Shown here piece after piece: positions 1 to 7,462 of a stretch of DNA of 55,415 bases (its first letter is position 1; every line of letters begins with the position of its first letter). A model generated the notes under the pieces. The model was given only the letters and a program-made list of their open reading frames with translations, was not told the origin of the DNA and did no database searches. Made by a program: the position numbers and the translations under genes. Source of the DNA: DSNY01 sp964539745 (lineage in GTDB: Bacteria > Pseudomonadota > Gammaproteobacteria > Burkholderiales > Burkholderiaceae_F); the NCBI GenBank assembly GCA_964539745.1, contig CAZIJU010000013.1, forward strand, positions 1-55,415, written 5' to 3'.

Positions 1-429
1 CTCGGCCGGCAGAACAAGATGACCGGCGCCGCCGAGCAGTACCAGTACATCCTGCGCGACGAGTCGATGCACTGCAACTTCGGCATCGACCTGATCAACC
101 AGATCAAGCTGGAAGAGCCGCAGCTCTGGACGCCGGCCTTCCGCGAAGAGATCCGCGGACTGTTCCGCAGGGCGGTCGACTTGGAGTACGCGTACGCGGA
201 GGACACGATGCCACGCGGCGTGCTCGGGCTGAACGCGCCGATGTTCAAGAGCTACCTGCGCTACATCGCCAACCGCCGCTGCCAGCAGATCGGCATCGAG
301 CCGCTGTTCGGTCCCGAGGACAATCCGTTCCCCTGGATGAGCGAGATGATCGACCTGAAAAAGGAGCGGAATTTTTTCGAGACGCGCGTGATCGAGTACC
401 AGAGCGGTGGCGCGTTGAGTTGGGAGTGA
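1..429 (+). CDS. nrdB: Ribonucleoside-diphosphate reductase, beta (R2) subunit, C-terminal part
   Basis: The frame is open from base 1, so the N-terminal part lies outside the window; 142 residues remain. NrdB is the small subunit of class Ia ribonucleotide reductase. It holds the diiron/tyrosyl-radical cofactor used to make deoxyribonucleotides in the cytoplasm. Visible are ILRDESMHCNFGIDLI, which carries the late Glu and His iron ligands of the R2 fold, the helix with NRRCQQIG, and the acidic C-terminus ending GGALSWE. R2 C-terminal tails bind the large subunit. The large subunit gene (nrdA) is presumably upstream, outside the window. No terminator directly follows; the first good one is 317 bases downstream. 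Confidence 0.93.
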   Translation, partial: LGRQNKMTGAAEQYQYILRDESMHCNFGIDLINQIKLEEPQLWTPAFREEIRGLFRRAVDLEYAYAEDTMPRGVLGLNAPMFKSYLRYIANRRCQQIGIEPLFGPEDNPFPWMSEMIDLKKERNFFETRVIEYQSGGALSWE

Positions 430-745
430 AGACGCGAGTGCGCCGAGCGATTGAACGGTCGAAGCGTGGAAGAAATCGAACACTCATCGAACGATCGCGC
501 GGAAAAATCTTGCGATCCAATTCGATTGCGAGTAAAAAGCGACCTGACATTTGGTTGCTCGATCAGTTGGTCCAACAAGCGACGATCGATCACTGAGTTG
601 AATACAGACAGTCACAGTCAACGACTCATCGTCAAAGTACACAGACGACGGACAGACGGGACGTTCAGGTTCTGCGGGATCGCTCCCGCTCTTGAAACGA
701 AGCCCTTGGTCCGGTCCTTCCAGCCGCAACGCCTCGCTCTTCCAG
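430..745. other. Intergenic region, AT-richer than surroundings; possible sRNA or long 3' UTR
   Basis: No convincing protein gene is seen. Bases 470-660 are visibly richer in A/T than the rest of the window. A short hairpin, GCGGGA-TCGC-TCCCGC, lies near 676-691, and the stretch ends at a strong terminator (746-773). It could be the 3' UTR of nrdB or hold an independent small RNA; the sequence alone does not decide. Confidence 0.4.
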
Positions 746-773
746 ACGCCGGCCTCGCGCCGGCGTTTTCTTT
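746..773 (+). terminator. Rho-independent terminator
   Basis: Stem ACGCCGGC / GCCGGCGT (8 perfect pairs) with loop CTCGC, followed directly by TTTCTTT. It is oriented to end plus-strand transcripts coming from nrdB or from a small RNA in the preceding gap. Confidence 0.8.
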
Positions 774-1012
774 GCGCGCAGCCTCTGCAGCTTTGGCCGC
801 TGCGCGTCGTGCCGGATTCATCAGCGTCAGCGGTCAGTGCTCTGACCGTTCCGCGCACAACTCGGATATGCGCCAATCAAAACGCATTTCTGGGGGTGCC
901 GCGGCGACAGTGCCTCCGCATGCGCCGATGAATAGCTCGAACGGACGGCTCGTGCCGCCCGCGCGGGTTGCAACTTCAACCACCTAGCACTGACCTTTTT
1001 AAGGAGATACGC
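774..1012. other. Upstream region of the histone H1-like gene
   Basis: No protein gene is supported. A perfect hairpin CGGTCAG-TGCT-CTGACCG lies at 831-848. The last bases hold the strong ribosome binding site AAGGAGA (1001-1007), 5 bases before the ATG at 1013. The promoter must be here, but no clear -35/-10 pair was found. Confidence 0.4.
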
Positions 1013-1357
1013 ATGGCCACGAAGAAAGCTGCGAAGAAGTCTGCCAAGAAACCGGCCAAGAAGGCCGCGAAGAAGTCGGCCAAGAAGGCTGCGAAAAAGA
1101 CAGCCAAGAAGGCTGCGAAAAAGACCGCTAAAAAAAAAGTAGCTAAAAAAAAAGTAGCTAAGAAGTCGGCCAGGAAGGCTGCCAAGAAGCCGGCGAAGAA
1201 GGCTGCCAAGAAGCCGGCGGCGAAAGCCAAGCCGGCGGCGGCCGCCGCACCCGCACCCGCGGCTGCGGTCGCGCCATCGACGGCTGCTGCGCCGGGCGCG
1301 AAGACCGCGCTGAATCCGGCCGCCGCTTGGCCCTTCCCGACGGGTAGCCGTCCGTAA
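1013..1357 (+). CDS. Histone H1-like, lysine/alanine-repeat DNA-binding protein
   Basis: A 114-residue, extremely basic protein. Residues about 4-75 are repeats of the type AAKK, SAKK, PAKK and TAKK, followed by an Ala/Pro-rich tail ending FPTGSRP. This is the pattern of bacterial histone H1 C-terminal-like proteins (Bordetella BpH1, HctA-like), which bind DNA or RNA non-specifically and act in nucleoid organisation. The start at 1013 is fixed by AAGGAGA just upstream; the longer reading frame upstream has no ribosome binding site. Two 15-base repeats inside the gene each contain nine consecutive A (1130-1138 and 1145-1153), unlike the AAG-rich codon use elsewhere in the gene. Repeat-rich proteins like this vary in length between strains. 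Confidence 0.85.
   Translation: MATKKAAKKSAKKPAKKAAKKSAKKAAKKTAKKAAKKTAKKKVAKKKVAKKSARKAAKKPAKKAAKKPAAKAKPAAAAAPAPAAAVAPSTAAAPGAKTALNPAAAWPFPTGSRP
1130..1159 (+). repeat. 15-bp tandem repeat with two A9 tracts inside the H1-like gene
   Basis: The unit AAAAAAAAAGTAGCT occurs twice back to back (1130-1144, 1145-1159) and encodes KKKVA twice. Most other Lys codons in this gene are AAG, so the two A9 runs stand out. Confidence 0.9.
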
Positions 1358-1379
1358 GTCCTCGCGACTTATGAGCCTG

Positions 1380-1411
1380 CGGGGCGCTGGCATCCAGCGC
1401 CCCGCTTTTTT
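1380..1411 (+). terminator. Rho-independent terminator of the H1-like gene
   Basis: Perfect 10-bp stem CGGGGCGCTG / CAGCGCCCCG with loop GCATC, followed after one C by six T. It lies 22 bases after the H1-like stop codon, so that gene is probably transcribed alone. Confidence 0.92.
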
Positions 1412-1446
1412 CTCGGCATCGGCGCGGAGGCGCAACGCGCGCTCGT

Positions 1447-1452
1447 TAGAAT
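1447..1452 (+). promoter_or_regulatory. Candidate -10 element (TAGAAT) upstream of yggT
   Basis: TAGAAT lies 30 bases before the yggT start and 35 bases after the previous terminator, where a promoter is needed. No good -35 is visible at the usual spacing. Similar -10-like hexamers occur upstream of mpl, the TonB-like gene, mgtE, pgk and fba in this window. Confidence 0.4.
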
Positions 1453-1482
1453 CCGGTCCACGTCATTCGGAGCCGGACCGTC

Positions 1483-2031
1483 ATGCTGCTCGTCGACATC
1501 GCCCGTCTGCTGGTCGAAACGGTGGCGGCGCTGCTCGGCGTGACGCTGCTGCTGCGCGCATACATGAACTGGATCGGCATGCCGGGGCGCAATCCACTGG
1601 CGCAGTTCGTCTTCGCGCTGACCGACTGGCTCGTGCGGCCGCTGCGGCGCGTGCTTCCTGCGGCGGGTCGATTGGACACGGCGTCGCTGTTCGCCGCCTA
1701 CCTGGTCGCCGTCGTGCTTCTAATCCTGACGTTCCTGCTGATCGGTGCCGGCAGCGGCGTCTGGCCATGGAGCACCGTCTTTTTGGCCGCGTTCGTCTAT
1801 CTCGCGCGGTGGGTACTGTACCTCGTGATGTGGCTGACGATCATTCACGTGGTCCTGAGCTGGGTGAACCCGTATGCGCCGGTCGCGCCGGCGATGGCGA
1901 TGCTGGTCCGGCCGTTTCTGGCGCCGTTTCAGCGCCTGGTGCCGCTCATCGGCGGAATCGACCTGTCGCCGGTGGTTCTGATCGTGGTGGTCAACATCCT
2001 GCTGCTGGTCGTCAACCGCAGCGGCTTCTGA
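1483..2031 (+). CDS. YggT family integral membrane protein
   Basis: A 182-residue protein with two related halves, each with long hydrophobic segments (about residues 5-30, 65-90, 95-125 and 155-180). The repeated motifs YMNWIGMPGRNPLAQF and WVNPYAPVAPAMAMLVRPF are typical of the tandem YGGT domain: a short helix, a W..P or G..P turn, then a basic amphipathic stretch. The family is inner-membrane and has been linked to ion/osmotic homeostasis and cell division, but its biochemical function is not settled. The gene stands alone between two terminators. Confidence 0.88.
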   Translation: MLLVDIARLLVETVAALLGVTLLLRAYMNWIGMPGRNPLAQFVFALTDWLVRPLRRVLPAAGRLDTASLFAAYLVAVVLLILTFLLIGAGSGVWPWSTVFLAAFVYLARWVLYLVMWLTIIHVVLSWVNPYAPVAPAMAMLVRPFLAPFQRLVPLIGGIDLSPVVLIVVVNILLLVVNRSGF

Positions 2032-2051
2032 GACCCCCGAAAGAAAACGAA

Positions 2052-2075
2052 AACGCGCGGTCGGTGCCGCGCGTT
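2052..2075. terminator. Bidirectional terminator between convergent yggT and the lipoprotein gene
   Basis: Perfect 9-bp stem AACGCGCGG / CCGCGCGTT. On the minus strand it is followed by a T-rich run (TTTTCGTTTTC) and on the plus strand by TGCGCTTCCTT, so it best terminates the minus-strand lipoprotein gene and may serve yggT too. Confidence 0.75.
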
Positions 2076-2097
2076 TGCGCTTCCTTCGTCGATGGCC

Positions 2098-2568
2098 CTA
2101 GCGTGTCACGCGCGTCACGCCGCCTTGGGTCAGCAGCCGCACGCGATCGCCCGGCTTGAACTGCTGGCCGTCGACCTCCTGGACGATCGCGCGCAACTCG
2201 CCGTTATCCAGCTTCACCGTGATCTCGAGTCCGGGCACTTTGCCGGCCTGGTTTTCGATCGCCTGGCCAATCACGCCGCCGGCGACCGCTCCCGCCACGG
2301 CGCCGACCACCGATCCGCGCCCCTGGCCGATGCCGCTTCCCGCCAAGCCACCGATCACCGCCCCGGCCCCGGTACCAACGCCGGTCTGGCCACGATCGAT
2401 CGTGACTTCGCGCACGCTTTCGACGGTGCCCATACGAACGATCTGCTCGCGCTGCGCTTCGCCGGCACGGTACACGCTGGCCGAGCGCTGCTGGGTCGCG
2501 CAGCCGGACAGCGTCGCCAGCGCCACCGCGCCAACGCCGAAAACAACGATCCACGACTTTCTTTCCAT
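2098..2568 (-). CDS. Glycine-zipper outer membrane lipoprotein (SlyB/OmpA-like 2TM family)
   Basis: The 156-residue protein begins MERKSWIVVFGVGAVALA with lipobox LSGC near residues 18-21, so it is a predicted lipoprotein. The middle (about residues 55-105) is a Gly-rich zipper (GTGAGAVIGGLAGSGIG, AVAGAVAGGVIGQ) as in the SlyB/Rickettsia 17-kDa antigen family. The C-terminal part (ITVKLDNGELRAIVQEVD and GDRVRLL) is a small beta domain common in these proteins. SlyB-type proteins help stabilise the outer membrane under stress. The start at 2568 is preferred over a longer frame because GGAGG lies 6 bases upstream and the signal peptide starts there. The gene is monocistronic, convergent with yggT. 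Confidence 0.85.
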   Translation of the reverse strand: MERKSWIVVFGVGAVALATLSGCATQQRSASVYRAGEAQREQIVRMGTVESVREVTIDRGQTGVGTGAGAVIGGLAGSGIGQGRGSVVGAVAGAVAGGVIGQAIENQAGKVPGLEITVKLDNGELRAIVQEVDGQQFKPGDRVRLLTQGGVTRVTR

Positions 2569-2699
2569 CCGAACCTCCGATTCGTTTCTCATCGACCGGC
2601 CCGAAAAAAGCGGCGACCGACCTCGCAACCTGGTTGCAGTGTAGCGGCGATGCGCGGCCGCACGGTATCAGATTGTTACCCTCAAGCGCGGCGCGCCGC

Positions 2700-3635
2700 T
2701 TACCAGGGCCGGTAGCCGAAAGCCTCGAAGAAGCGATCGGCCACGATCATCCGGTCGGCCGTGTGGTTCTGCGCGCCGCCGCGTTCGATCTTCAGCGATC
2801 CCATGACAGCGGCGAGCCGGCCGGTCGTGCCCCAGTCGAGGTCGTGCTCGATTCCATACAGCAGGCCGGCTCGGTACGCGTCGCCGCACCCAGTCGGGTC
2901 GACGACAGCGCGCGCCGGCGCGATCGGAATCTGCAGCACTTCGCTGCCAGTGTAGATCTCCGAGCCGCGGCCACCGTGTGTGACGACGAGCGCCTTGACT
3001 CTCCGCGCAATCGATCCGAGGTCGAGGCCCGTCTTCTCGACCAGCAGCTTCGCCTCGTAGTCGTTCAGCGCGACGTAGTGCGCGCGCTCGATGAACCAGG
3101 CGAGGTCCTCGGCGCTGAACATCGGCAGCCCCTGACCAGGATCGAAGACGAACGGAATGCCGTGATCGGCGAACTGCTGCGCGTGCTGCAGCATGCCGTC
3201 TCGGCTGTCGGGTGCGACGATGCCGAGCCGGATCGACCCGTCGCTGGGCACCGAATTCAGGTGCGAGTGCGACATTGCGCCCGGATGAAACGCGGTGATC
3301 TGGTTGTCGTCGATGTCGGTCGTGATGAATGCCTGCGCGGTGAACGTGCCGGGCACGTGCCGAATGTGGCGACGGTCGATACCGAGGGCGTCGAGTCGGT
3401 CCAGATACGGCTGCGCATCGTCGCCGACCGTCGCCATCGGCACGGGCGAGCCGCCGAGCAGCTTCAGGTTGTAGGCGATGTTGCCGGCGCAGCCGCCGAA
3501 CTCGCGGCGCATCTCCGGCACCAGGAACGAGACGTTCAGGATGTGCACCTGCTCGGGCAGGATGTGATCCCTGAAGCGGCCGTTGAAGACCATGATCGAG
3601 TCGTACGCGATCGAACCGCAGACCAGGATGCTCAT
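2700..3635 (-). CDS. PfkB family carbohydrate/nucleoside kinase (adenosine kinase-like)
   Basis: A ribokinase-fold sugar or nucleoside kinase of 311 residues. Near the N-terminus FGGCAGNIAYNLKLLGG is the substrate-binding Gly-rich motif; the C-terminal DPTGCGDAYRAGLLYGIE is the PfkB signature 2 with the GxGD anion hole and catalytic Asp. The subgroup beside DUF3426 and prmA in betaproteobacteria is often called adenosine kinase, but the substrate cannot be read from sequence. The start at 3635 (MSILVCGSIAYD) fits family alignments; the longer frame runs into the neighbouring DUF3426 gene. Its start lies 35 bases after that gene's stop codon, so the two are probably co-transcribed. Confidence 0.88.
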   Translation of the reverse strand: MSILVCGSIAYDSIMVFNGRFRDHILPEQVHILNVSFLVPEMRREFGGCAGNIAYNLKLLGGSPVPMATVGDDAQPYLDRLDALGIDRRHIRHVPGTFTAQAFITTDIDDNQITAFHPGAMSHSHLNSVPSDGSIRLGIVAPDSRDGMLQHAQQFADHGIPFVFDPGQGLPMFSAEDLAWFIERAHYVALNDYEAKLLVEKTGLDLGSIARRVKALVVTHGGRGSEIYTGSEVLQIPIAPARAVVDPTGCGDAYRAGLLYGIEHDLDWGTTGRLAAVMGSLKIERGGAQNHTADRMIVADRFFEAFGYRPW

Positions 3636-3670
3636 GTCGGAAAGTGTTGGATCGGCGCGGGCTGCCGCTG

Positions 3671-4807
3671 TCACAGGTAGAAGGGATAAACGACGAAGCC
3701 CGCGGCGGCAAGACCGCGCGCCTCGAATGCGATTCGGATCGTGTAGTCGCTGCCCGCGGCGAGTCCTTCGTCGATTCGCGACGAGGGTTCGCCCGCCGAT
3801 GCGAGGTAGTCGACCGGCGCGAAGACCTTGCGGGCGAGGGCACGGTTCTGCACGTCGGTCAACGTCACCTCGATTGCCGGAAGTGCGACCTTGAAGTGGG
3901 CGCGGTTGCGCACGACCGCGGTCAGTTCGAGCACGTCGGTGCCGGGGATCGCCTGCAGTTCCGTGCCGACGATGGCAAGCAACTCCGCGCGCGCAGGCCA
4001 GCCGACGGTGCAGCCGAACGCTTCGCACAACTGAACCAGACTCGGCCGCAGCGACGGCCAGCGGGTTGCGAGCTCGGTACGGAATACGACGGCCAACTGC
4101 GCGAGCAGCAGCAGAGCGAGCAGCACCGAGCCGCCGCCGAAGACGAGCGAGAAGCCCTTGCGCGGCTGCCGCTGCTGACCGCGCAAGAAGTCGGGCTCGT
4201 CGTCTACGTCGACCGCACCTGCTTCGACGTCCGTGTCGGAAGCCAGGCCGGTGTCCGGTTCGGGCGTTCGCTGCCTGGCGCGTCGCAACCGCGCTTGCGC
4301 GTGCACGCGCTCGTCTGGTTCGTCGCGGTTTGTGCTCGAACTCTCAGGCCGAGCCGGTTCGGCGAGGTTCGTCGCCGTCCCCGATGCGTCGGCGCCCGGC
4401 GCGAGGAGCGTCGGAACGGAGGACTCGGCGATCTCCTTTTCGATCGAAGTTTGCGACCCGTCCGAGCGCCCGACCGCCTTCGGCGGCGTGGCGTCGGCAG
4501 GCAGGGCGCGCGCGGGCGGGTGTTGCGCGTCGACCGGTTGCGCCGGTTTGTCCTCGCGCGCGACTGGCCTGGACTGCGCCAGCCGTTCGGGCGAGATGCG
4601 CAACGTCAACGGTGGCTCGTGCCTGGCAGGCGACGGCGTCGATGCGGTCGCGGGCGGCGCCGGGTCGTCGACGTAGGTCAGGCTGCCGATCGCGTCGAAC
4701 ACGTGACGGCACGCGCCACAGCGGACCAGCCCGCCGCGCAGCTTGAGCTGGTCCGCGACGACGCGGAACAGCGCGTGGCAGTTGGGGCAGCGTGTTGCGA
4801 GCGCCAT
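3671..4807 (-). CDS. Zinc-ribbon and DUF3426 domain membrane protein
   Basis: A 378-residue protein. The N-terminus is an MJ0042-type zinc ribbon (CPNCHALFRV, about residues 8-11, with CGACRHVFD, about residues 31-34). A long Pro/Ala/acidic low-complexity linker follows (about residues 50-215). Next comes one transmembrane helix (FGGGSVLLALLLLAQLAVVF, about 222-241), then the DUF3426 domain containing CEAFGCTVGWPAR. DUF3426 proteins are found next to prmA in most betaproteobacteria; their function is unknown. Topology suggests a cytoplasmic zinc ribbon and a periplasmic DUF3426 domain. It starts 7 bases after prmA ends, in the same operon. Confidence 0.85.
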   Translation of the reverse strand: MALATRCPNCHALFRVVADQLKLRGGLVRCGACRHVFDAIGSLTYVDDPAPPATASTPSPARHEPPLTLRISPERLAQSRPVAREDKPAQPVDAQHPPARALPADATPPKAVGRSDGSQTSIEKEIAESSVPTLLAPGADASGTATNLAEPARPESSSTNRDEPDERVHAQARLRRARQRTPEPDTGLASDTDVEAGAVDVDDEPDFLRGQQRQPRKGFSLVFGGGSVLLALLLLAQLAVVFRTELATRWPSLRPSLVQLCEAFGCTVGWPARAELLAIVGTELQAIPGTDVLELTAVVRNRAHFKVALPAIEVTLTDVQNRALARKVFAPVDYLASAGEPSSRIDEGLAAGSDYTIRIAFEARGLAAAGFVVYPFYL

Positions 4808-4814
4808 CGGTGGC

Positions 4815-5717
4815 CTAGCCCGACCGCGTTCCGGCGAGACACACCCAGCCTTCGTCGGCAGCCCACACGCGCAACGGCACGCGCGCGTCGGCGGCTGCGT
4901 AGGCGTCGATCAGCTCCTGCGCCTGCCGTTCGAGGATTCCGGAAAGCACAAGCGAACCACCGGGCGCGACGCGCGCGAGCAGCGCGGGCGCGAGCATCTT
5001 CAGCGGATTCGACAGGATGTTGGCGAGCACGAGATCGAAGCAGCGGGCGGGCAGGCGGTCGGGCGCAGTGTAATCGGCCGCCACCGCGTTGTTCGCAGAG
5101 TTCGCGCGCGCGGTCGCGAGCGCCTGCGCGTCGACATCGGTGCCGACGACGGTGCCGGCGCCCAGTTTCGCCGCGGCGATCGCGAGGATGCCCGAGCCGC
5201 AGCCATAGTCGAGCACGCTTGCGCCAGGACGCAGCTCCGCGTCGAGCCAACGCAGGCACAGCCGCGTCGTCGGATGCGTGCCCGTGCCGAACGCCGCGCC
5301 GGGGTCGAGCCGGATCGCGATCGCTGGCGGGTCCGGCGGCGCGTGCCAGCTCGGCACGATCCACAGCCGCTCGCTGATGCGCACCGGCGGAAACTGCGAC
5401 TGCGTCAGCCTCACCCAGTCTGCGTCCTCGACCGCACTCAGCGATTCGATCGGCGGGCAGGCGAGTGCGCAGGCGGCGGCCGCCTCGCGCAGCAGCGCGG
5501 CCGGATCGAGCGCGGCGTCGAGCAACACGCGCACCCGATTGCGCTGCCACGCATGCCGCTCGGGCGCTAGACCCGGCTCGCCGTACAGCGGCGACTCGCG
5601 CTCGGAGTCGGCTTCGGCGTCCTCGATGGAAACGGACAGCGCACCGGCGTCGAGCAGTGCATCGGCCAGGCGCTCGGCTTCCGGCTCGGCGACGGTCAGC
5701 GTCAGCTCACGCAGCAT
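4815..5717 (-). CDS. prmA: Ribosomal protein L11 methyltransferase
   Basis: PrmA uses S-adenosylmethionine to trimethylate several amino groups of ribosomal protein L11. The 300-residue length matches E. coli PrmA (293). The N-terminal substrate-recognition domain begins MLRELTLTVAEPEAERLADAL. The Rossmann core shows the SAM motif VLDYGCGSGILAIAAAKLGA, preceded by DPGAAFGTGTHPTT; NILSNPL is the NPPY-like motif of this family. The start at 5717 is chosen because homology starts there; an upstream in-frame Met at 5783 would overlap accC. It lies 25 bases after accC, in the accB–accC–prmA order typical of Burkholderiales. Confidence 0.95.
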   Translation of the reverse strand: MLRELTLTVAEPEAERLADALLDAGALSVSIEDAEADSERESPLYGEPGLAPERHAWQRNRVRVLLDAALDPAALLREAAAACALACPPIESLSAVEDADWVRLTQSQFPPVRISERLWIVPSWHAPPDPPAIAIRLDPGAAFGTGTHPTTRLCLRWLDAELRPGASVLDYGCGSGILAIAAAKLGAGTVVGTDVDAQALATARANSANNAVAADYTAPDRLPARCFDLVLANILSNPLKMLAPALLARVAPGGSLVLSGILERQAQELIDAYAAADARVPLRVWAADEGWVCLAGTRSG

Positions 5718-5742
5718 GCGGCCGCGGCGCGCACCCGCCGGG

Positions 5743-7101
5743 TCAGGTCTGGTTGACCTGCCGGGCGGCGAGCCGCTTCTCAAGATAGTGGATCGATGTG
5801 CCGCCCTGCACGAACTTTTCGTCGATCAAGAGTTCGCGGTGCAGCGGGATGTTGGTCAGGATGCCTTCGACCACCATCTCTGAAAGGGCGACGCGCATGC
5901 GGGCGAGCGCCTGCGCGCGCGTGTCGCCGTAGCAGATGACTTTGCCGATCATCGAGTCGTAGTGGGGCGGAACGAAGTAACCGGCGTACACGTGCGAGTC
6001 GACGCGTACCCCCGGACCGCCGGGCGCGTGCCACGCCGTGATGCGACCCGGGCAGGGCGTGAACTTGTAGGGATCCTCTGCGTTGATCCGGCACTCGATC
6101 GCCGCGCCCTTCATCACGACATCGCGCTGGCGCAGCGCGAGCTTCTCGCCGGCCGCCACGCGAATCTGCTGCTGCACGATGTCGACGCCGGTCACCATTT
6201 CGGTGACCGGGTGCTCGACCTGCACGCGCGTATTCATCTCGATGAAGTAGAACTCTCCATCTTCGTACAGGAACTCGAAGGTTCCCGCACCGCGGTAGTT
6301 GATCTTGCGGCACGCCTCGGCGCAGCGGTCGCCGATGCGCTCGATCAGCCTGCGCGAGATTCCGGGTGCGGGCGCCTCTTCGATGATCTTCTGGTGACGC
6401 CGCTGCATCGAGCAGTCGCGCTCGCCCAGCCACACCGCGTTGCGGTGCTGGTCGGCGAGCACCTGGATCTCGATGTGGCGCGGGTTCTCCAGAAACTTCT
6501 CCATGTAGACGGCCGGATTGCCGAACGCCGCTTGCGCCTCCTGCCGCGTCATCGTCACCGCGTTGATCAGCGCTGCCTCGGTGTGCACGACGCGCATGCC
6601 GCGCCCGCCGCCGCCGCCGGCGGCCTTGATGATCACCGGATAGCCGATCGAGCGCGCGATCTTGACGATTTCGCGCGGCTCCTCGGGCAGCGCGCCCTCG
6701 GAACCCGGTACACAGGGCACGCCGGCGGCGATCATCGCCCGCTTGGCCGAGACCTTGTCGCCCATCAGCCGGATCGACTCGGGTCGCGGTCCGATGAAGA
6801 CGAAACCGCTCTTTTCGACGCGCTCGGCGAAGTCGGCGTTTTCGGACAGGAAGCCGTAGCCGGGGTGGATCGCTTCGGCGTCCGTCACCTCGGCCGCGCT
6901 GATGATGGCCGGGATGTTCAGATAACTGTCTTTCGACGGCGGCGGGCCGATGCACACCGACTCGTCGGCGAGCTTTACGTATTTCGCGTCGGTATCGGCC
7001 TCGGAATGGACGACCACCGTCTTGATGCCCATCTCGCGGCAGGCGCGTTGGATGCGCAGGGCGATTTCGCCGCGGTTTGCGATCAGGATCTTTCCGAACA
7101 T
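5743..7101 (-). CDS. accC: Acetyl-CoA carboxylase, biotin carboxylase subunit
   Basis: AccC carboxylates biotin on AccB using ATP and bicarbonate, the first step of fatty-acid synthesis. The 452 residues match the family. Visible are MFGKILIANRGEIALRI at the N-terminus, the ATP-grasp loop KAAGGGGGRGMRVV (about residues 159-172), the HIEIQVLAD strand, EMNTRVQVEHPVTE with the catalytic Glu/Asn/Arg, and the C-terminal domain GGPGVRVDSHVYAGY. The first 35 bases of the gene belong to a 148-bp tandem duplication that continues upstream, so the accB-accC gap is 361 bases instead of a few tens. The upstream copy carries a second ATG and the same first codons. Confidence 0.97.
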   Translation of the reverse strand: MFGKILIANRGEIALRIQRACREMGIKTVVVHSEADTDAKYVKLADESVCIGPPPSKDSYLNIPAIISAAEVTDAEAIHPGYGFLSENADFAERVEKSGFVFIGPRPESIRLMGDKVSAKRAMIAAGVPCVPGSEGALPEEPREIVKIARSIGYPVIIKAAGGGGGRGMRVVHTEAALINAVTMTRQEAQAAFGNPAVYMEKFLENPRHIEIQVLADQHRNAVWLGERDCSMQRRHQKIIEEAPAPGISRRLIERIGDRCAEACRKINYRGAGTFEFLYEDGEFYFIEMNTRVQVEHPVTEMVTGVDIVQQQIRVAAGEKLALRQRDVVMKGAAIECRINAEDPYKFTPCPGRITAWHAPGGPGVRVDSHVYAGYFVPPHYDSMIGKVICYGDTRAQALARMRVALSEMVVEGILTNIPLHRELLIDEKFVQGGTSIHYLEKRLAARQVNQT

Positions 7102-7362
7102 AGGTGCCCGCGGCTCACTCGCCGGCGATTTGGCTGCGGCCGGCGCTGCGCGCCTTCACGTGCGCTGCGCGCACGTGAGCCTTCGCCGCAACGGGCGCGC
7201 TTTGCGCGCCGTTGTCGCCGCGGTTTGCGATCAGGATCTTTCCGAACATAGGTGCCCGCGGCTCACTCGCCGGCGATTTGGCTGCGGCCGGCGCTGCGCG
7301 CCTTCACGTGCGCTGCGCGCACGTGAGCCTTCGCCGCAACGGGCGCGTTTTGCGCGCCGTCG
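7067..7362. repeat. 148-bp tandem duplication spanning the accC start and its upstream region
   Basis: Bases 7067-7214 and 7215-7362 are copies with two differences by my alignment (133 identical bases, then a C/T and later a T/C change). Each copy contains the first accC codons, the region upstream of its ATG, and two hairpins: CACGTGCGC-TGC-GCGCACGTG at 7157-7177 and 7305-7325, and a bulged AACGG(G)CGCGC / GCGCGCCGTT. A short degenerate third start (TCGCTGCGGCCGGCGTTGCG) follows at 7363. Confidence 0.95.
7115..7249 (-). pseudogene. Duplicated 5' fragment of accC forming a 44-codon upstream ORF
   Basis: The upstream copy of the duplication keeps the ATG and 11 codons identical to accC (MFGKILIANRG), then leaves the accC frame (DNGAQSAPVAAK...) and stops at 7115-7117, 13 bases before the true accC ATG at 7101. 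The 5' flank of this ATG is the same as that of accC, so it should be bound by ribosomes about equally. It is therefore either a translated leader peptide or a decoy start in the accBC transcript. Confidence 0.6.
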
Positions 7363-7462
7363 TCGCTGCGGCCGGCGTTGCGTGGCCTCGCGCTCACGCT
7401 TCTCGCACCGTGGGGCGCCGAAACGGCCCGGACCGCGCTGGACGATCGGTGCTGCACGACCG

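Noticed and set aside
4808..4825. CTAGCCCG at the prmA stop, like the end of the element at 28222
   Set aside because: Only eight bases match, no ATATTTCACG follows and no partner repeat is nearby.
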